From Marinilactibacillus piezotolerans (GTDB taxonomy: Bacteria; Bacillota; Bacilli; Lactobacillales; Carnobacteriaceae_A), in the NCBI RefSeq assembly GCF_900114235.1, contig NZ_FOSJ01000016.1, positions 1 through 49,460 on the forward strand: a DNA stretch of 49,460 nt, read 5' to 3'. Numbering within the stretch: position 1 is the stretch's first letter; each line of letters opens with the position of its first letter. A model generated the notes under the pieces. That model was not told the origin of the DNA. It saw only the letters and a list, made by a program, of their open reading frames with translations, and ran no database searches. Of the stretch, positions 1 to 9,450 are shown piece by piece. The translations under genes were made by a program, and so were the position numbers.

Positions 1-1679
1 CCTGAATAATTCATACTTTTTAATTGAAACCGTCTGAAACTGCCTAACGGCAGTCTGATAATTACTTTTTTATTTTCACCCCTTAAGTGATGAAAAAAGA
101 ACCCCATTCTGCTATGGTAAAGGTGACGAAACCAACCATAAGAAAGGAGTTCTTCTCATGACTAGATTACACGAAAATCAAGTTAAATTCAATTCAAATA
201 TCACTATTTCACATACTGGTGGTCGTCTATCAAGTGATTCGGGGTTAGTCCTGGTTAAAGAATTGATGAATACCTTCGGCTTTTCACAATTAGCTAAACA
301 ATGGCTCCATATCACAGATCATCGGGCTTATTTTACCCATCATAACTTAGCGATATTGGAACAGCTTATTATGCAGTTAATTGCTGGTTACTCGGCAGAC
401 TCATCAGCTAATCTATTAAGACAGGATCCAGTCTTTCAAGCTGTACTCGGTAAAAAGCAGTTGGCCTCACAATCGTCAATCTCACGGTTTCTGGATCGTT
501 TCACCGAGGAGAACATCGATCAACTCCAAGCATTAAATCAGTCGCTGATTAATAAAGCGCGTTTGATTCGCAATGATACCGAGTTAATCATTGATGTCGA
601 TTCCACACATTCGGATACCTTTGGACGCCAAGAACAAACAGATTATAATGCCCATTATCAAACCTACGGCTATCACCCATTAGTTGCCTTTGACGGACTG
701 ACCGGAGATTTCTTAAAAGCTGAACTGCGTTCAGGCAATCAGTACACATCTAAAGGGGTAAAAGCTTTTATCGCCCCGCTGTTATACCAATACAAGAGCA
801 CGTTACCTCATACCGAGATATTGGTTCGGGGGGACAGCGGCTTCGCCACACCAGAGGTGTATGAGTCTTGTGAAGCAACTGAAAGCCAGTACGTTATCCG
901 ATTAAAGAGCAATCGGAGGTTAAGTCAGTTAGCTGAACACTCTGTTCTTTACGGGGACAATCAAGAATGGGAAGAGCGAGAAGTGCAGTATTTTTCACTA
1001 CCTTATCAAGCACAATCCTGGTCGAAACCCCGTCGTGTCTGTATACGTTCCGTCCGTGAAGGAGGAGAATTGCTTTTTCATCATGCGTTTATTGTGACTA
1101 ATCTATCCGACAACGTCTCGCCTGAAGTCATATTTTCTCTTTACGGCAAGCGTGGAACAATGGAAAATTTCATCAAAGAAGCGAAAGGTGGCTTTTACTT
1201 CGATAAAACAGATAGCCCGCGTTTCTTAGAAAATCATGTCAGAATGATGATCAGTGTCCTTGCATACAACCTCGTCAATTTTTTAAAAACCATTGGTTTT
1301 GATAAAGTGAACCAGGGCATGACGATCCATTCCATCCGGCTGACATTGCTTAAAGTAGCCGGTAAACTTGTTCAAACTGGGAGACAGGTCTATCTCAAAC
1401 TGTCAAGCTATCATGTGTATCAAACTGAATTTTATAAGGTTTTTGAACGCCTGCGGCGATCCAAACAATGGATTTAGACTAGTTATCACACAAATTTTTA
1501 AACCGATTTTTTTCAAGGGATTCGTCTGCCCTTAAATAGACAAATTTTTTTATTATGACCTTCTTCCGTAGGCATCCTGTTCGAAAACACATTATTTTGG
1601 AAGGAAGTATCTGCCTAATTTAAAAATGGGCAATTTCTTCAAAAAAAAAGCTTGAATTTAGATCTATGAATTATTCAGG
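1..1679 (+). mobile_element. IS1380-family insertion sequence, apparently complete
   Basis: The ends form a perfect 14-bp inverted repeat: CCTGAATAATTCAT at 1-14 and its reverse complement at 1666-1679. A single full-length transposase gene lies between them, so the element is about 1.68 kb and looks intact. The left end is base 1 of the window, so the target duplication cannot be tested; the right flank begins TAAAC. The position at the window edge fits an assembly break at a multi-copy IS (inference). Confidence 0.9.
158..1477 (+). CDS. IS1380-family DDE transposase
   Basis: A 439-residue transposase that cuts and reinserts the surrounding element. A DDE triad is readable: D146 (or D148) in IIDVDST, D226 in LVRGDSGFA and E336 in YGKRGTMENFIKEAK. 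The spacing and the YGKRG..E context are those of IS1380/IS4-like transposases (DDE group 1 domain). Length is normal for the family and there is no frameshift. The start ATG follows AGAAAGGAG with suitable spacing. It is alone between the inverted repeats. Function is well supported; current activity cannot be read from sequence. Confidence 0.93.
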   Translation: MTRLHENQVKFNSNITISHTGGRLSSDSGLVLVKELMNTFGFSQLAKQWLHITDHRAYFTHHNLAILEQLIMQLIAGYSADSSANLLRQDPVFQAVLGKKQLASQSSISRFLDRFTEENIDQLQALNQSLINKARLIRNDTELIIDVDSTHSDTFGRQEQTDYNAHYQTYGYHPLVAFDGLTGDFLKAELRSGNQYTSKGVKAFIAPLLYQYKSTLPHTEILVRGDSGFATPEVYESCEATESQYVIRLKSNRRLSQLAEHSVLYGDNQEWEEREVQYFSLPYQAQSWSKPRRVCIRSVREGGELLFHHAFIVTNLSDNVSPEVIFSLYGKRGTMENFIKEAKGGFYFDKTDSPRFLENHVRMMISVLAYNLVNFLKTIGFDKVNQGMTIHSIRLTLLKVAGKLVQTGRQVYLKLSSYHVYQTEFYKVFERLRRSKQWI

Positions 1680-2005
1680 TAAACATATATAGTTGCAGGC
1701 TTTCAGAAATTTGATTATTAGAACCAATTATAATAAAGCAAAGCTTTATTAAATCTGTAGGGATATTTTAATTAGTAACTCCCTGTAAAGTAAATCTCAA
1801 CTTACAAAAGATAAAAAGTAATAAAGGGCAAAAATATTTTTTGTTTAGATAATAAGTAGGATTTGAATGAAATTTATACATTTATTCTATGTATTCAATA
1901 TTCAGTTCGTTTACTTACTAAAAATGAGAAAATACCTTTTTTTAATAATTATCAGCAGATCCATGATAAAATAAAGCATCACATTTATAAGGGGATCATT
2001 ATTAA
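1680..2005 (+). promoter_or_regulatory. AT-rich leader and promoter region of the first ABC exporter operon
   Basis: No gene is visible between the IS end and the ATPase start. The block at 1961-1980 (CCATGATAAAATAAAGCATC) recurs almost unchanged at 9811-9830 in front of the second copy of the operon. It contains a TAAAAT or GATAAA -10-like sequence. The ATPase ribosome binding site AAGGGG is at 1989-1994. The shared block is therefore probably the promoter, copied along with the genes (inference). Confidence 0.55.
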
Positions 2006-2941
2006 ATGACAAATGCACTTGAGATAAAAGATTTAAAAAAAGTCTATGCCTCAGGCGTCGAGGCGCTGCGGGGTATTGATTTAACTGTAGAAGAAGGGGA
2101 TTTTTATGCGCTTTTAGGTCCTAATGGTGCTGGGAAATCAACAACAATTGGAATTATTACTTCACTCGTCAATAAAACTTCTGGAAAAGTAAAGGTTTTC
2201 GACTATGATCTGGATTCTGATCTGGTACGTATGAAACAGCAGATTGGTCTAGTTCCTCAAGAATTTAACTTTAATCCATTTGAAACAGTTCAACAAATCG
2301 TTGTCAATCAGGCTGGTTATTACGGTGTTTCACGTAAAGAGGCAATGGAGCGCAGCGAAAAATATCTTAAACAGTCGGATTTGTGGGAAAAGCGCAATGT
2401 TCGTGCTAGGATGCTTTCAGGGGGGATGAAACGTCGCTTGATGATTGCCCGTGCCTTGATGCATGAGCCGCGTTTGCTGATTTTAGATGAACCAACAGCG
2501 GGAGTGGACATCGAATTAAGACGGGAGATGTGGACTTTCCTGAGAGAATTGAATAGAAATGGAACAACGATTATCCTGACGACACATTACCTGGAAGAAG
2601 CAGAAATGCTTTGTCGTAATATCGGAATCATCCAGTCAGGTGAACTGATTGAAAATACCAGCATGAAATCCCTGCTGGCAAAACTCCAGTTTGAAACATT
2701 TATCTTTGATTTAGCACCTTCTACTAATAAGCCTGAAATCACTGGATATACGAGTTACCTCGAAGATGAAAATACACTTGTTGTAGAAGTCGAACGTAAC
2801 CAGGGAATCAATGAACTATTTGAGCAGCTTAGTAAAAAAGGAATAAAAGTTCTTTCTATGCGTAATAAATCAAACAGATTAGAAGAGCTATTCTTGAAAA
2901 TCACAGAAGAAAAACATCCAGTGGAGGAAAAAAATGTTTAA
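2006..2941 (+). CDS. ABC exporter ATP-binding protein, copy 1 (YadG/DrrA-like)
   Basis: A 311-residue ATPase subunit of an ABC-2 type exporter. Visible motifs in order: Walker A GPNGAGKST near residue 40, Q-loop in LVPQEFNFNP, signature LSGGMKRRL, Walker B LLILDEPTAGVD and the switch histidine in LTTHYLEEAE. The last 80 residues form the C-terminal regulatory extension common in DrrA/CcmA-type ATPases. It overlaps the permease gene by 8 bp, so the two are translationally coupled. The substrate is unknown. A near-identical pair lies at 9855-11550; third-position changes and a few residue changes show the copies have drifted but stayed intact. Confidence 0.9.
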   Translation: MTNALEIKDLKKVYASGVEALRGIDLTVEEGDFYALLGPNGAGKSTTIGIITSLVNKTSGKVKVFDYDLDSDLVRMKQQIGLVPQEFNFNPFETVQQIVVNQAGYYGVSRKEAMERSEKYLKQSDLWEKRNVRARMLSGGMKRRLMIARALMHEPRLLILDEPTAGVDIELRREMWTFLRELNRNGTTIILTTHYLEEAEMLCRNIGIIQSGELIENTSMKSLLAKLQFETFIFDLAPSTNKPEITGYTSYLEDENTLVVEVERNQGINELFEQLSKKGIKVLSMRNKSNRLEELFLKITEEKHPVEEKNV

Positions 2942-3704
2942 TCTTTATTTTACAGCTTTAAAAAGTCTGGCAGTAAAAGAAACTAATCGTTATTTGCGTA
3001 TTTGGGTACAAACGTTAGTGCCGCCAGTAATCACAACATCGCTATATTTTGTTATCTTTGGAAATCTGATTGGAGGACGAATCGGTCAGATGGAAGGATT
3101 CTCCTATATGGAATTTATCGTTCCTGGACTAATTATGATGTCTGTCATTACCAGTTCTTATTCCAATGTATCGTCATCATTTTTCTCTCAGAAATTTCAG
3201 AAGAATATTGAAGAATTATTGATTGCACCGGTACCAACCCATGTCATCATGTGGGGATTCGTCTTTGGGGGACTAGGAAGGAGTATTCTAGTAGGCATAT
3301 TAGTTACTGTTATTTCTCTATTCTTTGTACCGCTTCAGGTTTATTCCTGGTTGATTATTATTCTGACATTGCTTATGACATCCATTTTATTCTCGTTAGC
3401 AGGATTATTAAATGGAATCTTCGCTCAGTCATTTGATGATGTATCCATTGTACCGACTTTTGTGTTACAGCCTTTAACTTATCTTGGAGGGGTCTTTTAC
3501 TCTATCTCTATGTTACCACCGTTCTGGCAGACAATTTCAAAAGTTAATCCGATCGTTTATATGATTTCTGGGTTCCGTTACGGATTTCTAGGTGTGATTG
3601 ATGTGCCAATCATGGTATCTATGGGAATACTAGTCATTTTTATCATAGCATTATATGCGATTTGCTGGTACTTGATTGAAAGAGGCCGAGGGTTAAGAAG
3701 TTAA
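2934..3704 (+). CDS. ABC-2 type exporter permease, copy 1 (YadH-like)
   Basis: A 256-residue membrane protein with about six hydrophobic segments and the ABC-2 pattern, including the conserved block QPLTYLGGVFYSISMLPPFW before the last helix. It starts inside the end of the ATPase gene. Compared by eye with the second permease at 10780-11550 it differs at about 24 of 256 positions, mostly conservative and clustered in the last 35 residues. Homology to E. coli YadH-type permeases is from family knowledge. Neither the substrate nor a resistance role can be read from sequence. Confidence 0.88.
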   Translation: MFNLYFTALKSLAVKETNRYLRIWVQTLVPPVITTSLYFVIFGNLIGGRIGQMEGFSYMEFIVPGLIMMSVITSSYSNVSSSFFSQKFQKNIEELLIAPVPTHVIMWGFVFGGLGRSILVGILVTVISLFFVPLQVYSWLIIILTLLMTSILFSLAGLLNGIFAQSFDDVSIVPTFVLQPLTYLGGVFYSISMLPPFWQTISKVNPIVYMISGFRYGFLGVIDVPIMVSMGILVIFIIALYAICWYLIERGRGLRS

Positions 3705-3725
3705 CTGAAAAGATTCTGTATTAAT

Positions 3726-3766
3726 GCTGATTTTGAGTAGCTTTATGTTCGAAATCAGCTGTTTTT
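3726..3766 (+). terminator. Rho-independent terminator of ABC exporter copy 1
   Basis: GCTGATTT pairs with AAATCAGC across a 17-base loop and is followed by GTTTTT. It sits 20 bases after the permease stop codon. Confidence 0.8.
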
Positions 3767-3880
3767 AAAATAATTGGTTAAAAAATTTTCTAAAATGTTA
3801 AGATAGTTCGGTAGTTCTTAGAAGCAAAGCAATTATCACAGTAAACAAAGAAATGACTCAATTAAAAAAGAGGTTTTAAG

Positions 3881-4510
3881 ATGACAATGAATAACGATTT
3901 TTCAGATATAATTTTTAACAGAAAATCGATTCGGGTATATGATGAAAAGGTTAAAATTTCTCATGAAGAAATGCTGGAGATGATTCAAGAGTCAACAACG
4001 GCTCCTTCATCAGTTAACATGCAGCCGTGGCGTTTTGTAGTTGTAGAAACTGAAGAAGAGAAAGCAAATCTGAGACCACTGATTCGTTTTAATAAAAGAC
4101 AGAATGATACCTCATCAGCAATGGTTCTGATTTTTGGTGATATGCAGTGCTACGAATATGGGGAACAAATTTATAATAGAGCAGTAGCAGAAGGGAAAAT
4201 GTCTCCGGAAGTTCGAGATGAACAGTTAGCTGTAATCATTCCGCATTATAAAAACTTTACAAGACAAAGAATGAGGGATGTTATAAAAGTTGATTCAAGC
4301 TTAGCAGCGATGCAGTTCATGCTTGTTGCCCGCAGTCATGGATACGATACAAACCCAATTGGTGGCTTTGAACATAATCTTCTGGCAGGAGCATTTGGAT
4401 TAGACAAGGACCGATACATTCCAGTAATGATAATATCGATTGGAAAAGCTGTAGAGGCAGGCTATAATTCAATACGATTAGATGCAGAGAAGATTACGAC
4501 TTTCACATAG
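3881..4510 (+). CDS. Nitroreductase family protein (FMN-dependent)
   Basis: A 209-residue flavin oxidoreductase of the nitroreductase superfamily, expected to reduce nitro groups, quinones or similar acceptors with NAD(P)H. The N-terminal FMN-binding signature RKSIRVYDE is followed by TTAPSSVNMQPWRFVVVE, in which S, N and QPW are typical flavin contacts. A second family block is the glycine-containing PIGGFE near residue 165. The ATG at 3881 follows AAAGAGG. It stands alone between two terminators. Substrate specificity is unknown. Confidence 0.88.
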   Translation: MTMNNDFSDIIFNRKSIRVYDEKVKISHEEMLEMIQESTTAPSSVNMQPWRFVVVETEEEKANLRPLIRFNKRQNDTSSAMVLIFGDMQCYEYGEQIYNRAVAEGKMSPEVRDEQLAVIIPHYKNFTRQRMRDVIKVDSSLAAMQFMLVARSHGYDTNPIGGFEHNLLAGAFGLDKDRYIPVMIISIGKAVEAGYNSIRLDAEKITTFT

Positions 4511-4652
4511 AAAGAATCTATTATTCAGTTAGGGTAGAATTTTGTAATAGTCAATCAACTGCAGATGGATTTAATATCATTTTCTAGTTTCAATAATTAA
4601 AATGAACGAAAACGAACACATAGAAAGCAAAGGTAATCAGTTCGAGTCTTGT

Positions 4653-4686
4653 AAAAGCATCTTTCATAGGAGAGATGCTTTTTTAC
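4653..4686 (+). terminator. Strong stem-loop terminator in the nitroreductase-add gap
   Basis: AAAAGCATCT pairs with AGATGCTTTT followed by TT. It lies 140 bases after the nitroreductase stop. The bases just upstream resemble a degenerate tRNA T-arm (see findings). The remainder of 4511-4926 is AT-rich and holds no credible gene. Confidence 0.65.
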
Positions 4687-4926
4687 ATAAATTGTATAAA
4701 TAATCTTTTTTTCTATATACATTTACAGATATTTTAAAGGGACGATTATTCGTTTATAAATGTTTAAAATTATTTATTAAAGTGAAATAATTATAAAACA
4801 GAAAATAAAAGCGAATGATTTTGTTAGAATATACAAATAAAATTTGTTAATGAGTGAAGTAATCTGATATGATAGTCTTTAAAATATAGTTCAAAGGTAA
4901 AAGGAACTGAAAGCAGGAGAGTAATA

Positions 4927-5925
4927 ATGAATAGAGAGTGGATTAAATCATTACCGAAGGTAGAATTGCATTGTCATCTAGACGGATCTATACCTATAGA
5001 GACTTTAAAAGAATTGGCTGAAGAAGCAGGATTACCAGAGAATTGGATGAATCATGCTGTGGCACCAGCAGTATGTGCCGATCTAAATGATTATTTGTCC
5101 ACTTTTGATGCTGTTTTACCTGTTCTGCAAAGTGAAGATAATCTGACGAAAGCAGCTTATGCAGTTGCAAGAGCAGCACATCAGGAAAATGTGGTTTATC
5201 TGGAAATGAGATTTGGACCATTGCTGCATCAGAGAGAAGGGTTAACGACCAGACAAGTTATCGAAGCAGTCTGCAAAGGTATAGAGCAGGCAACCGCTGA
5301 ATTTCCTATCATCGTTACTATTCTAGCATGTGCTTTGCGCCATCACTCAGAAGAAAGAAATACTCAACTGTTCGAAGAGATACACAACCTGCAGGTAGAA
5401 CTAGTGAGTGGAATCGATGTAGCTGGAGATGAAGGGAATTTTCCAAATGAATGCGTTGAGTCTGCTGTTAGAACTGGAGTGGCATCGGGTATGCAGTTGA
5501 CGATGCATTCAGGAGAAACAGGTAGTTATGAGAATGTACTAACTGCGATAGCATTAGGAGCGACACGAATCGGACATGGCGTAGCTATACAAAATAATGT
5601 TGATGCCATTGCGAGTGTTAAGGACAGAGATATCCTTCTTGAGCTCTGCCCAACCAGTAACTTGCAGACAGGCGCTGTCACTGGCTGGGAAGATTATCCG
5701 CTTAGAACGTTTTTGGATCAAAATGTACCGATCAGTATCAACACAGATAATCGCACTGTCTCTGATACGACTTTGACGGATGAATTCATGTTATGTGCAG
5801 AACATTTTCAATTAACTGCTCAGGAAATCAAAGAGTTGAATATAACAGCAATGCAGCATGCGTTTACCAGCGATGAAGTGAAACAGTCGGTCATAGATAA
5901 AATTGACCGCTTTCGAAATAAATAA
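4927..5925 (+). CDS. add: Adenosine deaminase
   Basis: A 332-residue enzyme converting adenosine to inosine in purine salvage; the fold is a metal-dependent TIM barrel. Zinc ligands H15 and H17 are in ELHCHLDGS, the block MHSGE holds H194 and E197, and GHG plus SINTDN (D274) supply the catalytic acid/base and last metal ligand. All key residues of the adenosine/AMP deaminase family are present. Length is normal. The ATG has AGGAG at about 4914. It is monocistronic, with a good terminator after it. An adenine deaminase role cannot be fully excluded by eye but the motifs favour adenosine. Confidence 0.92.
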   Translation: MNREWIKSLPKVELHCHLDGSIPIETLKELAEEAGLPENWMNHAVAPAVCADLNDYLSTFDAVLPVLQSEDNLTKAAYAVARAAHQENVVYLEMRFGPLLHQREGLTTRQVIEAVCKGIEQATAEFPIIVTILACALRHHSEERNTQLFEEIHNLQVELVSGIDVAGDEGNFPNECVESAVRTGVASGMQLTMHSGETGSYENVLTAIALGATRIGHGVAIQNNVDAIASVKDRDILLELCPTSNLQTGAVTGWEDYPLRTFLDQNVPISINTDNRTVSDTTLTDEFMLCAEHFQLTAQEIKELNITAMQHAFTSDEVKQSVIDKIDRFRNK

Positions 5926-5961
5926 ATTTATCTAATATACTGATGATATCATGCTTAAGAA

Positions 5962-5994
5962 CTGCTCCTAGAATATTTTCTAGGAGTAGTTTTA
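5962..5994 (+). terminator. Rho-independent terminator after add
   Basis: Perfect stem CTCCTAGAA / TTCTAGGAG with a four-base loop TATT, followed by a T-rich run. Confidence 0.88.
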
Positions 5995-6553
5995 TGTTTA
6001 AGGGATACGATTGTTATCTTCATACAAGAAAACAGGTCATACATTACATAAATTATTTCATCTCAAATATCTATAGAATGATACAGTGAGCGCGATAAAA
6101 AATAAAACTCAATGCGACTTCTGTTAATAAAATTAGATTTTTTGAAACAGCCTTAATTATTAAAATCTATAGCATATTAGTAGAGTTATTTTAGAGTGAG
6201 TTTGGATAATAACATTCTAAAAGTCAGATTTGAAAGTTCGACTTTTGGGTTTTTAATGAAATTTACAGAAGAAGTCTTAGAAAAAATGTTAGTCTTTTTC
6301 TAAACATATTCCTTTGATTCGCTCAGGGAATGACTAAATAGATTGTGTTTCTTACTAAACAGACTAGATTCATTACGATATGGTGCTGCAAATTCAAAAT
6401 AATTGAATGAAAAACTGAGTGGGTGTAAGGTAAGGGATGTAAGGAGAAGAGTTTATTTTCTCATGATGATAGTTTAGCTTAATTAATAAGCTAGACTACT
6501 GAATATATACTAATAATGAAGAATTTTTTTAATGACAGGAGGAATGGAGAATT
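5995..6553 (+). promoter_or_regulatory. Long leader region before pyruvate oxidase
   Basis: About 560 bases without a credible gene. At 6219-6252 AAAAGTC pairs with GACTTTT followed by GGGTTTTT, which could end a short leader transcript. The pyruvate oxidase ribosome binding site AGGAGG is at 6538-6543. No clear sigma-A promoter or catabolite (cre) box could be picked out. The region may hold control elements for the oxygen-dependent oxidase. Confidence 0.4.
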
Positions 6554-8392
6554 ATGAATAAACAAACTGGTAAAATCGAAGCAGGGGTTGCCGCGATCAA
6601 GGTATTAGAAAACTGGGGAGTAGAACAGATCTACGGAATACCGGCAGGATCTTTGAACTCTTGGATGGATGCCTTGAAGCATGAAGAAACGAATATGGAC
6701 TTTATCCAAGTGCGTCATGAAGAAGTCGGAGCATTGGCCGCATCCATGCAGTATAAATTTAATGGGAAAATTGGAGTAGCTTTAGGATCAGGTGGACCGG
6801 GTGCGACGCATTTAATGAACGGGCTATATGATGCACGCGAAGACGGGGTACCCATGCTGGCGATTATTGGACAACGTGCTGAGAATGAGATTAATATGGA
6901 TGCTTTTCAAGAAATGAATCACAATCCGGTATTTGCGGATGTTGCAGTTTATAATCGACGAGTAGCGTATCCGGAACAATTACCGAAAATAATCGATGAA
7001 GCAATTCGAACAGCGATTACGCGTAATGGAGTAGCCTGCGTGGAGGTACCGGTCAGTTATGGCTGGGTCGAAATTGAAGAAGACAGCTGGTATTCATCCG
7101 CAAGTGCTCACCGTGAATTACCATATCCAGTTCCAGATGAAAAAGATATCGAGGCAGCAGTTGAAATTCTGGAAAATGCGGAGCGTCCCGTTATTTATGC
7201 CGGAATCGGAACACGCGGTAATGGGGAAGCTGTTATGGAATTATCTCGCAAGCTGAAAGCACCCGTAGCTGTTACAGGAATCAATTACGATACATTCCCG
7301 CATGATTTTGAGGCATTACTTGGTTCTGCTAACCGGGTTGCTAGAAAACCGGCAGTAGAAGTGTTTGAAGAAGCAGATGCCGTACTGTTTGCTGGAAGTA
7401 ACTATCCGTTTACTGAAGTGACGGGTGTATTTGATCACGTTAAGAAATTTATCCAAATCGATATAGATCCATATAAACTAGGAAAAAGACATCCAGTCGA
7501 TGCATCGATTCTGGGAGATGCAGGCGCAGCAATTCGTTCTATTACAGATAAAATCTCTGAGAAACCAGAGAGCGGCTGGTATCGTGCAAACTTGAATAAT
7601 ATCAAAAACTGGGCTGCTTATATCAATAAGCTGGAAAATAAAACAGAAGGCAAATTACAAGTCTATCAAGCCTACAAAGCAATCAATAAAGTGGCAGATG
7701 AAGATGCCATCTATTCTACAGATGTTGGGAATACCACACAAACTTCTATCCGTCATTTGAAAATGACACCGAAGAATATGTGGAGAACATCAGGCGTATT
7801 CGCGACAATGGGAAATGGGCTACCTGGTGCCATTGCCGCCAAGAAAAATTTCCCGGATAGACAAGTATGGGATCTGACTGGTGAAGGTGCATTTGCGATG
7901 GTGATGCAAGACATTATCACGACTGTTCAGCATAAACTGCCGAGCATTCATGTTGTATTCTCAAATGACGAGTATGCGTTTATCAAAGCAGAACAGGAAG
8001 ACACTAACCATTATTACTATGGTGTCGATTTTCAGTCAGCTGATTATGCCAAAGTCGGCGAAGGGCTGGGTGCTGTCGGATTCACGGTAAGAGAAATCAG
8101 TGAGCTCGAGGAAGTCTTCCAGAAAGCTGTTGAGCTGGAAAAATCAGGACGTACTGTGGTCATCGATTTAAAAGTCAGTGACGACCGTCCGATTCCAGTA
8201 GAAAAACTGAAACTGGATCCGAAATTATATTCAGAAGAAGATATCAATCAATTTAAAGAACGTTATGAAGCAGAAGAGCTCGTCCCGTTCAGTCAATTCC
8301 TGGAACAAGAAGGATTAGACGTGCATGTGCATAAACGCAGAGGGAATAATGGATTAAAAGAATCAAACGTAGATACTGAAGAACAGATTTAA
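6554..8392 (+). CDS. Pyruvate oxidase (TPP- and FAD-dependent, H2O2-forming)
   Basis: A 612-residue thiamine-diphosphate enzyme of the pyruvate oxidase (POX/SpxB) branch: pyruvate + phosphate + O2 gives acetyl phosphate, CO2 and H2O2. The N-terminal pyrimidine-binding domain carries [10 protein letters not shown] with the catalytic glutamate, the middle FAD domain spans about 190-340, and the C-terminal TPP domain carries [12 protein letters not shown] followed after the usual spacing by [10 protein letters not shown] and EQEDTN, which matches POX rather than acetolactate synthase. The usual GDG Mg/TPP motif reads GEG here (E444), a conservative but uncommon change. It stands alone, with a long leader and its own terminator, and MsrA converges on it. 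Confidence 0.9.
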   Translation: MNKQTGKIEAGVAAIKVLENWGVEQIYGIPAGSLNSWMDALKHEETNMDFIQVRHEEVGALAASMQYKFNGKIGVALGSGGPGATHLMNGLYDAREDGVPMLAIIGQRAENEINMDAFQEMNHNPVFADVAVYNRRVAYPEQLPKIIDEAIRTAITRNGVACVEVPVSYGWVEIEEDSWYSSASAHRELPYPVPDEKDIEAAVEILENAERPVIYAGIGTRGNGEAVMELSRKLKAPVAVTGINYDTFPHDFEALLGSANRVARKPAVEVFEEADAVLFAGSNYPFTEVTGVFDHVKKFIQIDIDPYKLGKRHPVDASILGDAGAAIRSITDKISEKPESGWYRANLNNIKNWAAYINKLENKTEGKLQVYQAYKAINKVADEDAIYSTDVGNTTQTSIRHLKMTPKNMWRTSGVFATMGNGLPGAIAAKKNFPDRQVWDLTGEGAFAMVMQDIITTVQHKLPSIHVVFSNDEYAFIKAEQEDTNHYYYGVDFQSADYAKVGEGLGAVGFTVREISELEEVFQKAVELEKSGRTVVIDLKVSDDRPIPVEKLKLDPKLYSEEDINQFKERYEAEELVPFSQFLEQEGLDVHVHKRRGNNGLKESNVDTEEQI

Positions 8393-8423
8393 ATCTATTT
8401 TATTTTAAAAGGATAGAATGAGT

Positions 8424-8458
8424 AAAGGACGCTGGGATTTTTCACCAACGTCCTTTTT
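8424..8458 (+). terminator. Terminator between pyruvate oxidase and msrA
   Basis: AAAGGACG..TGG pairs with CCA.CGTCCTTT and ends in TTTTT. It can serve the oxidase; the A-rich left arm may also help stop the converging msrA transcript. Confidence 0.8.
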
Positions 8459-8483
8459 GCTTGTATTAAAATCATGGGTTAAG

Positions 8484-9317
8484 CTATTTTCTGAACCGTT
8501 TGAGTCCGTAGTATAGTTTGGCTTGCAGCCGTCTAAAGAACAGAAACTGTTTATGAGATTTCCACATGCCTTTATGCCGCTTTGGGTTCTTCTTATAAAA
8601 CTGCTGATGATAATTTTCAGCCGGCCAGAAGGTTCCGGCGGATTTGATTTCAGTCACGATCGGCTGTTTGAACGTATGAGATTCCTCCAGCTGCAGCTTG
8701 GAACGTTCAGCGGTCAACCGCTGTTCTTCATCTTTGACAAAGATGATTGAACGATACTGTTCCCCGCGGTCCTGGAACTGACCGGAAGCATCTGTTGGAT
8801 CCGTTAATTTCCAGAAAATGTCCAACAGTTCTTCATATTCAATCAACCGTTTATCAAAAAGGATTTCCACGGCTTCTACATGACCGGTATACTGACCCAC
8901 TACCTGGTCATAGTTGGGGTTCTCAAAATCTCCTCCGGTATATCCGGATAAGACAGATAGGATTCCATTCCGTTCTTCAAAGGGTTCGACCATGCACCAG
9001 AAACAGCCTCCAGCAAAGGTAGCCGAATCCTGATATTCTGCACTCTCAAGCTGATGGTTGGAGAAATCAAATGAACCAACCGTCGAATCATTTCCCGTGA
9101 TCTGGTTATAAAAATCCATCACGTCCGGCGTTAGATTGTTCCTTAAAGCCAGCGGACGCAATTGAGCCTCAATTTCTGCCAAGTGGCGGTTCAGATTTCT
9201 ATCGTCATCTAACGTATCTTTAGCAGACTGCAGTATAGAACGCTCAAAGTTCCGAGTCGCCGGATTCAGAATAAGGTTGTACAGCGTATTGAGTAACGTT
9301 TCCTGATCAGGTTTCAT
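8484..9317 (-). CDS. msrA: Peptide-methionine (S)-S-oxide reductase MsrA with N-terminal extension
   Basis: Repairs oxidised methionine, a fitting neighbour of an H2O2-producing oxidase. The catalytic motif AGGCFWCMVEPFE sits at about residues 101-113 of a 277-residue protein, then SGYTGG, GHVEAVEI, DPTDASGQFQDRGEQYRS and the C-terminal AENYHQQF. The core is preceded by about 95 residues that look all-helical and are not part of canonical MsrA (about 170 residues). The ATG at 9317 is chosen because GGAGG lies six bases before it; an in-frame GTG four codons upstream has no such site. A trailing basic, aromatic tail follows the core. Confidence 0.9.
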   Translation of the reverse strand: MKPDQETLLNTLYNLILNPATRNFERSILQSAKDTLDDDRNLNRHLAEIEAQLRPLALRNNLTPDVMDFYNQITGNDSTVGSFDFSNHQLESAEYQDSATFAGGCFWCMVEPFEERNGILSVLSGYTGGDFENPNYDQVVGQYTGHVEAVEILFDKRLIEYEELLDIFWKLTDPTDASGQFQDRGEQYRSIIFVKDEEQRLTAERSKLQLEESHTFKQPIVTEIKSAGTFWPAENYHQQFYKKNPKRHKGMWKSHKQFLFFRRLQAKLYYGLKRFRK

Positions 9318-9450
9318 TTCAACCTCCACCTCTGGTTCAAGTTTGCTCCTTCTGTTAGTAAAAGGTGGACTAAGTATAGCATAACGAATTGTATAGCAAG
9401 TACATCTCTGCAGTTTGTTTTTCTAAAATTCTATTATATTTCGTTCGTTA

